DNA of 64,000 nt from NCBI GenBank assembly GCA_025765615.1, contig JAIVFJ010000187.1:1-64000 (forward strand), read 5' to 3'. The DNA comes from Zopfochytrium polystomum (Eukaryota; Chytridiomycota; Chytridiomycetes; Chytridiales; Chytridiaceae). This document shows, in pieces, positions 22,965 to 33,100 of the stretch. Each line of letters starts with the position of its first letter. Position 1 is the stretch's first letter. Under the pieces are notes generated by a model. That model did no database searches. It was given only the letters and a program-made list of their open reading frames with translations, and had not been told where the DNA came from. The position numbers and the translations under genes are program-made.

Positions 22965-23551
22965 CCTCCATTTTTCATTTTAATTCGGGTAAATTTCAAG
23001 GTTGCATTCAAGACTTCATTGCAGGAAAGTTCATACAGTGAAAACTTGCTCTATGAAAAAGAAAACTTTGTCCACATTGACCTGGCCTGGTTATTGTTGC
23101 AGGCAGGTGTCGTTCACAGCTCTCATCAAAACTAATCTTCTGTTTGTCTACCACTTAGTCAAGTATCTGTCCAAGTCAAAGGATTTACAAGTAAGTTTCT
23201 TTATTATTTCCAGAAAAAGTTTTCTCCTGTTGGCAAGGCTCATGAACTTACCTGTAGCCTCCTGCTTCTTTCTTAAAAGGCTGTCACATCTTGATCAATT
23301 TGTTGGACCCCACAGCTAAAGGATTTATTCACTACGTCATGACACAGACAGACTGTGCAGGCTGGACCAATGGTTTATCTTGGTCTGGGAGGCTACTAAA
23401 ACCTCAATGCCGAATGTGCCACCTTGACCTCTGTTCCCCCACATCCAGTCACTGGGCCTTCATGGCCCTTCTCATCTGATTTCCACGAGATTCTGCTTGG
23501 GCTGAGCCTGTCAGTTAAGGAAGGCACAGGGTTTCACCCTTTGATAGCCTG
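22965..23551. other. no supported gene
   Basis: AT-rich sequence after the tRNA gene, with no recognisable frame or repeat before the duplicated unit that begins at about 23552. Confidence 0.4.
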
Positions 23552-25729
23552 TTGTGAGACTGTGCTCTCTAAATCCTCACCCTGGGCTATGGGTGGCAAA
23601 TAGAGCAATGACCTAAATACCAATCCTGAAAACTGAAAAAGGGCAAAAAGAGATGTCCAGGGGCAACTAGATAGTATTTGGAGTCTTAAGAAGCCCAAGA
23701 AACACAAACTCTCTTACTACACACAAAGAAGACTCTCACACTCTGACCAAAGCAACTGTGAAAAGGTGGCACACAGGCAAAGAATGTGCAGGGTTCTCTA
23801 GTCAATGACACAGAGTAGGCCCAATGGGAGGCAAAAGCCAAAGCCAAAGGGGACTGGGAAATCTGGTAACAATGCTGGAGGTGCAAGAGGCAGCTCCAGG
23901 GAGTGGCACTAAGTGCACCACTCCAATCCAACTGAAGAAGACAAGAGAGTGGGGAGGAAAGTGGCCAGATCCCAGTCTGTTGGAGCCACCACCATGAAGC
24001 AAGGCTCCCTCCGTCAAAGACAAGTGTGAGACTACACCAAGGTCTCAGTGATAAAGTCAAGGGATTTTATTTGCAAAAACAAGCGTACCTGTCATAAAAC
24101 CGCAAGGATCGGGACCCCTATTATTGCTCCCAGTTCTTTAGTTTCCAAGGCGTTATCAAAGTGTATTTGCAGCTAACCCGTCTTTATTATTGGGCCTGCT
24201 TATACTCACTCCTTTGACCCTGGGATCTGGGCCCTAGAGTGAGGGAAAGCAAATAATAGGCTAAAACTAACTTCATTGGGCTGTTGTCTAGGGGGTGTTT
24301 CAACCCTACTACTTGCCTAGTCCACGAAGTATCCCTACTGATCTGTCTAACAGGGGTCTCAAACACAAAGAATGAACATTCAGAGGGACAATCCTCTGAA
24401 GGATCGGTGCTGGAGCACTGATTACTCGCGTGGCTGCGGGCTGATGTAAGGGGAAACGGAAGGGCACTCCCGAGGGCGCAACACAACTGCAGAATAAAGA
24501 GAGAGAAGAGGGAAACAGGGGTTTTTATCTCAGGAACCTAATCTCAAATACAACAGGAGTGGTTAATAGCAACGGGACAGACAGGGCGCGACCTAGAGCC
24601 CCTCGTCACGGACGGTGCTACCGGAACCCTCGTCGTCGCCAGCAACGGGGGGGAGAGAGAGAAGGGAGTCGACTATGTAGGGGTCGGAAGGTCGCCAGCA
24701 GGGAACTCGCACGCGGAAACACCTGCGATCGTACACACACCCCGCCAGGCTGCGTCGGCACGACCACTCGACCAACAGGCTTTATCACATCGCACTCGTA
24801 CTCACACATCTCACCCTCACAGCAATAGGACCGAGGCAGGCGCTTGTAGATCGAACTCTCAGGTGTCGGGGGCCGCACCAGGCGCAGCCACCAACACCCT
24901 CGCGAGGACAGGAAGGTTGGGGACAACGACGCCGTCATTGTCACCACCACCACCACTGTCATCGCGGCGGGCAAGCGCCAGGGATCCTCACTCCAACACA
25001 GAGCCGGCAATGTCACACAGTCGCTGGTGGGGCCAGCTGCATTCCCCACCCACGGCCCCTTAAGAGGAGCCCCACGAAGGGACCATGTACACACCCGGGG
25101 TGTACCATCTCTCACTACCCTCACCTTTGTGAGCCAGATGGATTTGAAGGGACTCTGTATTGGTACCAATGGACAGAAATCAGATTGAAGAAAAAAAGGA
25201 AAAAGAGAAATGGCCCAAAAACAGAGAGAGAGAAAATTGACAAGTCAACCCCCCTGACTTGGAGCATCTGCCACAAATGCTCTAAGTCCCCCCAACCCTA
25301 TGCGTATATGTACAAGTGCCGAAAATAAATAATAAATTAGGCAGGCTTGGGGTACAGCCTGTCAGGCACCCCATCCCTAGGCAGTTGGGCAGTTTCTGTT
25401 AGTCACTGAAAAAGAAAATATGTTGAGAAAACCCTGGCGCAACAGAAACTGTTAAGACGAAAGTAGTAAAAGCAGGCCCAATAATAAAGATGGGTTAGCC
25501 GCAAATACACTTTGATAACGCCTTGGAAACTAAAGAACTGGGAGCAATAATAGGGGTCCTGATCCTTGCGGTTTTATGACAGGTATGCTTGTTTTTGCGA
25601 ATAAAATCCCTAGACTTTATCACTGAGACCTCGGTGTAGTCTCACATAAGCCCTAAGTTGGAGGGGGTTGGACACAGAGGGCAAACACAAGGAACAGTTA
25701 GCGTGCAGAGGTGTCTGTTGAATTAAATC
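23552..25729. repeat. direct-repeat unit R, copy 1 (interrupted)
   Basis: A unit of about 560 bp starting TTGTGAGACTGTGCTC and ending GAATTAAATC. It is present here in two parts (23552-24024 and 25647-25729) separated by the inverted-repeat element at 24025-25646. The second copy is at 25967-26537. Between the copies lies a family 1 LTR fragment. The TG start and an ATCA end in copy 2 would allow it to be an LTR of another element, possibly of the gypsy body that follows; that link is inferred. Confidence 0.75.
24025..25646. mobile_element. non-autonomous element with 182 bp terminal inverted repeats
   Basis: The left end TGTGAGACTACACC (24025 onward) and the right end, read in reverse, match over about 182 bases (24025-24206 against 25465-25646) with few differences. 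The flanks are CAAG (24021-24024) and TAAG (25647-25650). Unit R copy 2 shows the unoccupied site, with a single CAAG at 26455-26458. The 1,622 bp element has no recognisable transposase, although loose open frames occur in the middle. It is a cut-and-paste DNA transposon derivative; the superfamily is not assigned because the 3-4 bp duplication and these ends fit several. Confidence 0.85.
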
Positions 25730-25965
25730 TGTAAACAGTCTACTCTGAGTGAGTGAGTGGAAGGAGTGAATGAAGTGGAGATGTGCGTTTGTGGTTGGTC
25801 CTTCTCTCCAACTTGGAGAGAAAGAGAAAAAAAACTCTGTTACAAATTATTGATACATAATGATGATATACACGCTGTAATAGTTGCTGAGCAAGCTTGA
25901 CCAGCACAGGGTAAAAACCTTTCCTATATCATCTGCTTGAGCAGAGGAGGAGAAAACTGTTTACA
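25730..25965 (-). mobile_element. LTR family 1 fragment, 236 bp
   Basis: Reverse-oriented 3' portion of the family 1 LTR. It begins TGTAAACAGT and ends ACTGTTTACA, so its ends form a perfect 10 bp inverted repeat. In the complete LTR the same internal position reads ACTGTTGACA and the sequence continues. No clear target duplication (flanks AAATC and CTTGT). Confidence 0.8.
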
Positions 25966-25966
25966 C

Positions 25967-26537
25967 TTGTGAGACTGTGCTCTCTAATCCTCACCCTGGG
26001 CTATGGGTGGCAAATAGAGCAATGACCTAAATACCAATCCTGAAGAGTGAAAAAGGCCAAAAAGGAGATGTCTAGGGGTCACTAGACAGGACAATGTATT
26101 TGGAGTCTAAAGAAGCCCAAGAAACACAAAGAAACTCTCTTACTACACACAAAGAGAAGGCTCTCACATCAGACCAAAGGCAACTGTGAAAAGGTGGCAC
26201 ACTAGCAAAGAATGTGCAGGGTTCTCTGGTCCATGACACAGAGTGGGCCTAATGGGAGGCAAAAGCCAAAGCCAAAGGGGACCGGGAAATCTGGTAACAA
26301 TGCTGGAGGCGCAAGATGCAGCAAGCTCCAGGGAGCGGCACTAAGTGCAGCACTCCAATCCAACTGAAGAAGACAAGAGAGTGGGGAGGAAAGTGGCCAG
26401 ACCCCAATCTGTTGGAGCCACCACCATGGAGCAGGGCTCCCTCTCTGTCAAAGACAAGCCCTAAGTTGGAGGGGGTTGGACACAGAGGGCAAACACAAGG
26501 AAGAGTAAGTGTGCAGAGGTGTCTGTTGAATTAAATC
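25967..26537. repeat. direct-repeat unit R, copy 2
   Basis: Second copy of the unit at 23552-25729, roughly 90 percent alike by eye, without the inverted-repeat element. It therefore preserves the empty target site (26455-26458). Confidence 0.8.
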
Positions 26538-27103
26538 AGAACTGTTTTCCACTTAACAGAACCAGACACAACTTGTCTCACTCCAAGGAGAAGTTCCAAC
26601 TCAATCCAAGGAGGGGGCACACAGGGGTGGGAGACAGTGGGACTCTTCTTACTTCATCCTACTAGGACACAGACATCTGCTTCACCATGCCAGAGGAATT
26701 CCCTTTCGTAGAAGCAAGGAAGGTTAACACCCACTCCCTCACCCAAATGTGGCACCATGACATCACAGGCATTAATCTGAGAAAGAGGGTCTGAACCCAG
26801 TGAAGACCAGGCCCACCAGAGGCCACAGGAGCCAACAACCAGGGAGGAGGGGGCATACCTGAGAGACCATTCCTGCAGCAGTACCTGACCAAACAGCTCA
26901 TTCATATCACCTTGAGAGACCTGGATTTGACTAGATGTATTGACAGGAACCTAGAGGCACCACCACAGATTTACCCTCTATCCTTCCATCACCAAGTGGC
27001 TCCTACCCAGTCCAACCCAAGCAGCATGCAGAATGGTGAGGTGCACTGGGGATTGAACCCAGCACACTAGCTCAAGCATATCAAGCAAGGAAAGCAATCT
27101 TGT
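26538..27103. other. region before the gypsy body, no clear gene
   Basis: Probably leader or flank of the gypsy element. A minus-strand open frame at 26654-26905 has no recognisable features. It includes the first 75 bp direct repeat at 26994-27068. Confidence 0.35.
26994..27068. repeat. 75 bp direct repeat flanking the gypsy body, copy 1
   Basis: Starts AAGTGGCTCCTACCCAG and ends ATTGAACCCAGCACACT. The match to copy 2 is about 92 percent by eye. Read on the minus strand the last part is GGGTTCAATCC, like a tRNA B box with a CTGGG/CCCAG stem. Confidence 0.85.
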
Positions 27104-27537
27104 GTGGCCTACACCAACCAATTCAAGCAACTAGCCAGAGACTCTGGATACAATGATGCAGCTCTGATGGAGCTGTACCATGATGGTCTCCATGAGTCCA
27201 TCCAAGACAAGCTCTCCCAGTCTCTGCACACCCCTGAGACCTTGGAAGAGTACATTCTCCTTGCCATCAAGATTGACAACAGACTCTACTCCAAGAGGCT
27301 GAAGCAAAGACAAGTAGGAACTACATCAAGACCTACCTGAGTCCCTCAAGCTCTTACAGTTCCTGAACCCATGCAAGTGGATGCAGTTGAGACACTTCCT
27401 AAGGGTCCTCTGAGCCAAGAGGAGAAACAAGGAGGGCCCAGCAGGGACTGTGTTTCTACTGTGGCTCCAAGGAGCATGCTGTCAAGGACTGCCCAAGGAA
27501 GAAGCACCCAAACTCCCAGGTCCAGGCTCACTGAGGG
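27104..27537 (+). pseudogene. Ty3/gypsy gag remnant
   Basis: The frame at 27104-27340 encodes a typical retrotransposon capsid C-terminal region (YTNQFKQLARDSG, MELYHDGL, LEEYILLAIKIDNRLY). The nucleic-acid-binding knuckle CFYCGSKEHAVKDC (27451-27492, C-x2-C-x4-H-x4-C) lies in a different frame, minus one relative to the first, and runs to a stop at about 27534. The gag N-terminus is missing. A degenerate copy. Confidence 0.88.
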
Positions 27538-27617
27538 GCAATTCCCTGGACCCTCCTCCAAGCTGCCCCTGTTTCATCACCACCACCAGCACCACAAACA
27601 CCTCAGATTCCAAGCCC

Positions 27618-27980
27618 CACCAACTCACCATGGATGTCAAGATTCAACTCTCACCCAAGTCAACCATCACAACCAAGGCCCTTATTGACTCTGGATCATC
27701 CTACAACATCATTGATGCCACCCTTGCCAAGTCTTGTGCCATTCCCACCATCAAGAAATCCACACCCCTCAAGGTCCACTTTGCCAATCATGCTCTGTTC
27801 AAGGAAATCAGCCATGAAACCAAGCTAAACCACCACATCCAAGACTTTCCACCATCCATGGTCAACCTGGAAGTATTGGATCTTGGCTCACCCACATTCT
27901 CTGTCATCCTGGGATTACCATGGCTGCAAGCCCAGAACCCTGACATTGATTGGGTCACTGGTCAAGTCCAACCTCCACCA
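27618..27980 (+). pseudogene. Ty3/gypsy protease remnant
   Basis: A retropepsin segment, again one frame back from the zinc knuckle. It has the catalytic motif ALIDSGSSYN and the flap-to-C-terminal motif VILGLPWLQ, in an open frame that continues to 28259. After it comes a degenerate Ser/His/Gln-rich linker (28010-28300) built of imperfect repeats of TCAAGATTCAAG type. Confidence 0.88.
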
Positions 27981-28313
27981 ATTGGAACAGTCACCCAAAA
28001 CTCAAGTCAAGCCCCCAGGTCTCATGCTCTCAAGCCCTTGATTCAAGATTCACAGCCAGCCAAGACTCAAGTTCCTCAGTTCACAGTTCATAGTCAAGAT
28101 TCAAGTAGAGCTCATAGAGCTCACAGTCATGGCCAAGACTCTAGTTCACAGAACCCACAGTCAAAGATTCAAGTACCACAGTTCACAGTCCACATTCAAG
28201 ATTCAAGTTCCACAGCTCACAGTCTTTGCCAAGAAAAGAACTCTCAGTCAAAGATTTAAGAATCACAGTTCCCAGTCAAGAATTCATGCCCCACTGCTGA
28301 AGAGCACAGGAAC

Positions 28314-29905
28314 TTGGACCCATCAGACCTTTTGCTGGCATCCAAGCTACCAAAAGAATATCTCCCTTATGCTGATGTGTTTTCCAAGACCAAGGCAGAC
28401 CTGCTACCAGCTCAGAGGCCTTATGACTGTGAAATCCCACTCAAGGATGAAACTTGCAGCCCACCTTTCAAGCCACTGTACCACCTATCTCCACCAGAAG
28501 CCAAGGCCCTCCAAGAATACATTGAAGAAATGCTGAACAAGGGGTTCATCCAACCTTCCAAGTCACCAGCTGGAGCTCCCATCTTTTTTGTCAAGAAGAA
28601 GGATGGGGGACTGAGACCCTTCGTGGACTACAGAGATCTCAATGAGATGACAGTCAAGAACCGCTATCCACTGCCTCTCATCTCTGAATTACTGGACAAA
28701 CTGAGCCATGCAAGGATATTTCCAAGATTGACCTCAGAGGTGCCTACAATTTGGTCAGAATTAAGCCCCAGGATCAATGGAAGACTGCCTTCAGATGCAA
28801 ATATGGTCACTTTGAGTACTTGGTCATGCCCTTTGGACTTACCAATGCTCCAGCTATTTTCCAAGGCATGATGAATGACATCTTCAGGGATATTCTGGAC
28901 CTTTTTGTCATTGTCTACCTGGATGATATCCTGGTATTTTCGTCTGACACTGCAAGCCATATGGGACATGTCAAGACTGTCTTGGAGAGACTCAGACAGC
29001 ATCACCTCTATGCAAAGCTGGAGAAGTGTGAATTCCACAAGACCTCCATTGAGTTTTTGGGGTTCATTGTGTCTGACAAAGGGATCTCCATGGCACCAGA
29101 CAAGATCCAAACTATTCTTGAATGGAAGGCTCCAAATTCCATCAAGGATGTTCAAAGCTTCCTTGGGCTTTGCAACTTCTACAGAACCTTCATTGCCAAC
29201 TATTCTGCCATAGCCAAGCCTCTCACTGATCTCACCAAGAAGACCACCAAGTTTGAATGGACCCCAGCAGCAGAGCAAGCCTGGCTAGCTCTTAAGACAG
29301 CAACCACAAGTGCACCACTCCTTAAGCATGTGGATCCCTTGCTTCCCTTCACCTTGGAAACTGATGCCTCAGACTATGCCCTCGGTGCTGATCTGTCCCA
29401 GCCAAGCTCTCAGGACCCCTCTGCTCCTCTGCATCCAGTGGCATATTACTCCAGGAAGCTGAACAGTGCTGAGTGTAACTACACAGTCCATGACAAGGAG
29501 TTGCTTGCAATTGTGGAAGCATTCAAATTCTGGAGACACTACTTGGCTGGTTCTAAAGGCATCTCTGTCTATTCTGATCACAAGAACCTCACCTTCTTCA
29601 GGGCAAGGAGGTTGCTCAAGCAGAGGCATGCCAGGTGGGCTGAACTGCTCTCTGAGTATGACTTTAAGCTGTGCTATTCTCCTGGCCACCTTAACACTGT
29701 GGCTGATGCCCTGTCAAGAAGAACAGACCTTGCACCTGAAGGGGGAGATGGTTTCACCCCACCATCCAAGACACACCTTTCATTGCTTCCTGACAGTGTG
29801 TGGGCCCATGCTATTTCCAAGGACCCCAAGCCTCACAAGATTCAAATCAGCCAAGAAGAGAAAAGACTTGAGATACTCAAGACAAGGCAGCTGGACACCC
29901 AGGAG
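28314..29905 (+). pseudogene. Ty3/gypsy reverse transcriptase and RNase H remnant
   Basis: The RT N-terminus (KKKDGGLRPFVDYRDLN, NRYPLPLI) is open to about 28720, where one base is missing in ATATTTCCAAG. RT resumes in another frame with the YGHFEYLVMPFGLTNAPA motif and the catalytic YLDD (in VYLDDILVFSSD), then RNase H with ETDASDYALG, KELLAI and YSDHKNLTFF. The order and motifs identify Ty3/gypsy. At least this one frame break makes it inactive. Confidence 0.93.
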
Positions 29906-30615
29906 AGCACAAGACATATGAGCTTGTATCCAGAGACTTCTACTGGCCAGGCATGAGGAAGTACATCAAGAACTATGTCAGCAGCTGTGAAACCTGTCAA
30001 AGAAACAAATCCAGCAGACACAAGCCCTATGGACTTCTGGAGCCCCTCCCAATTGCCATCAGCCCTTGGTCATCAATATCCATGGACTTCATTGTGAAAC
30101 TGCCCCCATCCAATGGATTTGACTCTATCCTTGTTGTCATCTGCAGAAGGACAAAGTTGGCCCATTTCATCCCCTGCACTGAGAATATAGATGCACAAGG
30201 AACAGCAGACCTGTTTTTGCAGCACATATTCAGGCTCCATGGGCTGCCTCAGTCAATCATCAGTGACAGAGGACCTCAGTTCAGATCTCAGTTTTGGAAA
30301 GCACTCACAGCAGCCCTTGGAATCAAGTCTCAACTGTCAACTGCTTATCACCCTCAGACTGATGGACAAACAGAAAGAACAAACCAGACTCTGGAGCAGT
30401 ATTTGAGGTGCTATGTCAGCTATCAACAGGATGATTGGCCCACCCTCCTTCCGCTGGCAGAATTTGCTCTCAACAATTCTCTCCACTCAAGCACCCAGCT
30501 ATCTCCTTTCTTTGCAACCTATGGCTTCAATCCAAGAGGAGATCTTTTGGGAAGTGGCTCCTACCCAGTCCAACCTAAACAGCATGCAGAATTGGTGAGG
30601 TGCACTGGGGCTTGA
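29899..30615 (+). pseudogene. Ty3/gypsy integrase remnant
   Basis: One frame back from RNase H. It has the H2C2 zinc region (GHPGEHKTYELV, SCETCQRNK) and the DDE core: MDFIVKLPPS, SDRGPQFRS and a glutamate within TDGQTERTNQ. It ends after YGFNPRGDLLG at the second 75 bp direct repeat, so the integrase C-terminus (and any chromodomain) is missing. No 3' LTR is recognised downstream. Confidence 0.92.
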
Positions 30616-30627
30616 ACCCAGCACACT
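30552..30627. repeat. 75 bp direct repeat flanking the gypsy body, copy 2
   Basis: Match to 26994-27068, with the same tRNA B-box-like word on the minus strand (GGGTTCAAGCC). It closes the integrase reading frame. Confidence 0.85.
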
Positions 30628-31180
30628 GCCATGATGGCCAAGAGGACTTCAACCTCCTGTCACACACCAGGGGACTGCCACCCCCAGCTCTACATACAGT
30701 CAGGAAGAAAAGGGTAGGCAAGGGACTTCAGGCACAGGTTCTCACAGTCAACAAGATGGGGGGCAGCTGCTTAAATAGGAAAGGGTTGGAATCACCAGGG
30801 AGGAGGGAAAAAGGAGGGAAAACACATACAAAACAGCAAAACAATAAATAAAATAGTAAAGAAAAGAATGGGAGGAGTGAATCACCAAGAAATGGGGCTG
30901 AGCCTGCCAAACAAGGAAGACAACCCAGAGAATCATGGGGCACTTCTTGGCAAACAGAAGGAAGAGGGCTGGCAAGAAATGATTGGTGCAGATAAGAAGA
31001 CAGTCACTCTCAGCCACACAAGAAAGAAAAGACACAGACAGAGACAAACAAGGAATAAATAAAAGAGAAAGCAGGAAAAACAGGATTAATTACTAATTGG
31101 AAAAATAAGAAAAAATCACCAATGAAAAGATAAAGAAAAACCCTGTGATGTCATACCCTTTTATGAGGTATTACATCATG
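30628..31180. other. purine-rich non-coding sequence
   Basis: A/G-rich, with no open frame of interest and no match elsewhere in the window that I can see. Confidence 0.4.
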
Positions 31181-31490
31181 GTAGCAGGTGGTAGGGCTTG
31201 TTAGCTCTGCCATCATCTTGTTAACTCTGTCCATCTGGGCTTAGCACTTCTCCCACAGAAGTGTTTCAGTCCTAAGTCATTTCCAAAAGTGAGGGGCCAT
31301 TGGCCAGGAAGGACTTTGCATTTCTTCCCAGTCTGTTAACTAGCATGTCTCAAACTTGGCACCTTCCCAATTGAAGGGAGCGCTCTAACCACTGAGCAAG
31401 GGAGCCTTGTATCAACGGTTAGAATCATAACTGAGTCTTTCTGTCTGCAATATCGCCAATAATAATAATAGTAGAAATCAGAGGCAGACA
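31181..31490 (-). repeat. repeat with tRNA-like head (SINE-like), copy 1
   Basis: Read on the minus strand from 31406: GGCTCCCTTGCTCAGTGGTT followed by AGAGCGCTCCCTTCAATTGG, i.e. an acceptor-like start, a D arm with A-box consensus and an anticodon-like arm. The T arm is degenerate. A shared tail runs to about 31181. The second copy is at 32221-32516. The homology also extends about 85 bases upstream of the tRNA-like start, so this is either a SINE in a larger duplication or a tRNA pseudogene inside a repeat. Confidence 0.6.
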
Positions 31491-31684
31491 TACAGAGCCA
31501 GTCAGAGGCTGTATGGAAACCCAACAAATATTAAGAGAATAGGAATCCAAGCCTAGTCACGTTTTGCCAGCAAAACGTGGGTCGAGACAGGGTGGTAATG
31601 CTCACAATTACCAGTCAAAAAGTGGGTATACACTTAATTTATTTGAGGTCACAGGCTCGACAGCCTGTCGTCCTCACACACTGA

Positions 31685-31804
31685 GTTTCTGTTCCACCTA
31701 ATACAAGGAGTTTTTGTCAACAGTGCAATCCAGCACCCAGGTCTGCATTGGTGGTGGCTTGCTCTCCCATGGGCATTGTGAGAATGATGACTGACCGTCA
31801 CAAT
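31685..31804 (-). mobile_element. LTR family 1 fragment
   Basis: A reverse-oriented internal part of the family 1 LTR, directly abutting a forward full-length copy at 31805, so the two form a head-to-head arrangement. Confidence 0.8.
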
Positions 31805-32219
31805 TGTTGGGCGGAACTGACTGGTTAGCAGCAAGAGGCACAAGACAGACCCGAACCTATTGTGACTGTCAGTTATTGTTCTCACAATGCCATGGGAGAG
31901 TGAGCCACTGCCAATACAGACCTGGGCACTGGCTTGCGCTGATGACCAATACTCCAAGTATTAAGTGGAACAGAAACCCAGTGTTAACAGTTTTCCTCCT
32001 CCTCTGCTCAAGCAGATAATATAGGAGAGGTTTTTACCCTGTGCCAGTCACGCTTGCCTAGCAACTATATTACAGCGTGTATATCATCTCATGTATCAAT
32101 AATTCATAACAGAGGTTTTTTTTCTCTTTCTCTCCAAGTTGGGAGAAGAACCACCCACAAACACACATCTCCACTTCATTCACTCCTTCCACTCACTCAC
32201 TCGGTTTAGACTGTTTACA
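31805..32219 (+). mobile_element. LTR family 1, full-length solo LTR
   Basis: A 415 bp forward copy from TGTTGGGCGGAAC to GACTGTTTACA, closely alike to 40296-40710. No matching target duplication (ACAAT on the left, GTTAG on the right), suggesting recombination at its left edge with the fragment at 31685-31804. Confidence 0.88.
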
Positions 32220-32220
32220 G

Positions 32221-32516
32221 TTAGCACGTGGAAGAGCTTGTCAGCTCTGCCATCATCTTGTTAACTTTGTCCATCTGGGCCTAGCACTTCTCCCACAGAA
32301 GTGTTTCAGTCCTAAGTCATTTCCAAAAGTAGTGGGTCATTAACCAGTTGGAGTAGGATTTCGCATTTCGGCGCAGTCTGTCAACCAGCATGTCTTGCAC
32401 TTGGCACCTTCCCAATTGAAGGGAGGGCGCCAACCACTGAGCAAGGGAGCCTTGTATCAGCAGTAAGAATTAAGACTAAATCTTTCTGTCTAATAATAAC
32501 ACCAGAAATCAGGAAT
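32221..32516 (-). repeat. repeat with tRNA-like head (SINE-like), copy 2
   Basis: Direct repeat of 31181-31490. The tRNA-like start on the minus strand is at 32451 (GGCTCCCTTGCTCAGTGGTT). It begins immediately after the family 1 LTR. Confidence 0.6.
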
Positions 32517-33100
32517 GATGTTTGTGAAGGGTGCTGCTTCGCAAACCTGTCAGATTGAAAACACCACAGGCGCGGCGAGGGGCTATACTTTTTTAAAAGG
32601 GCCACCAAAGTGGGCAGGGTGTAAAATGCTTTCGTTGGATGAAGAGACGGTGAGAACCCGATGGTCGCTTTGTATGGGGCCTTTACGGGTTTCTGCTTTT
32701 TTTTTTTTTGTTTGTTTTTCAAGTCCTATTCTATAGTGACGATGGACGGCAAAAAAGAAAAGAAAAAAAAAACAAAAAAAAAAAAAGAGAACGAAAGAGG
32801 AGGAGGGAGCGAGAGAGAGGTTTTGGTTACACATATCTAGTGCACAAAGACAGGGCGAAAGATGGGAGGAAGCGGGGAAAAGTTGTTGGAGGAAAGTAGT
32901 TAAAAATGAGGGCTCGGAGGGACGGACAATATGCAGATAGAAGGGTAAAATGCTTTCGGGGGGAAGGGAGGGCATTGTCGCGCAACCTCCGCCCGTGTTT
33001 TGACAGACATAGAATCAATACAGCCCCAACAACAGCAGCAGCAGCAATTCTTCCATAGATTGAGGGCCAAAACGCCGCCACCACTCATCTCTCAAGCGCC
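32517..33100. other. 3' flank of the minus-strand PH-like gene, no gene
   Basis: Poly-T at 32699-32709 and A-rich tracts at 32750-32790, then ordinary sequence up to the stop codon at 33101. The change from AT-rich repeat island to GC-rich DNA occurs here. Confidence 0.45.

Noticed and set aside
24618..25169. Minus-strand open frame as a transposase for the inverted-repeat element
   Set aside because: No catalytic pattern, rich in Arg/Pro/Ser, overlapping frames on both strands; the element is treated as non-autonomous.
26654..26905. Minus-strand open frames before the gypsy body
   Set aside because: Two overlapping frames with no motif; probably element leader or decayed repeat.
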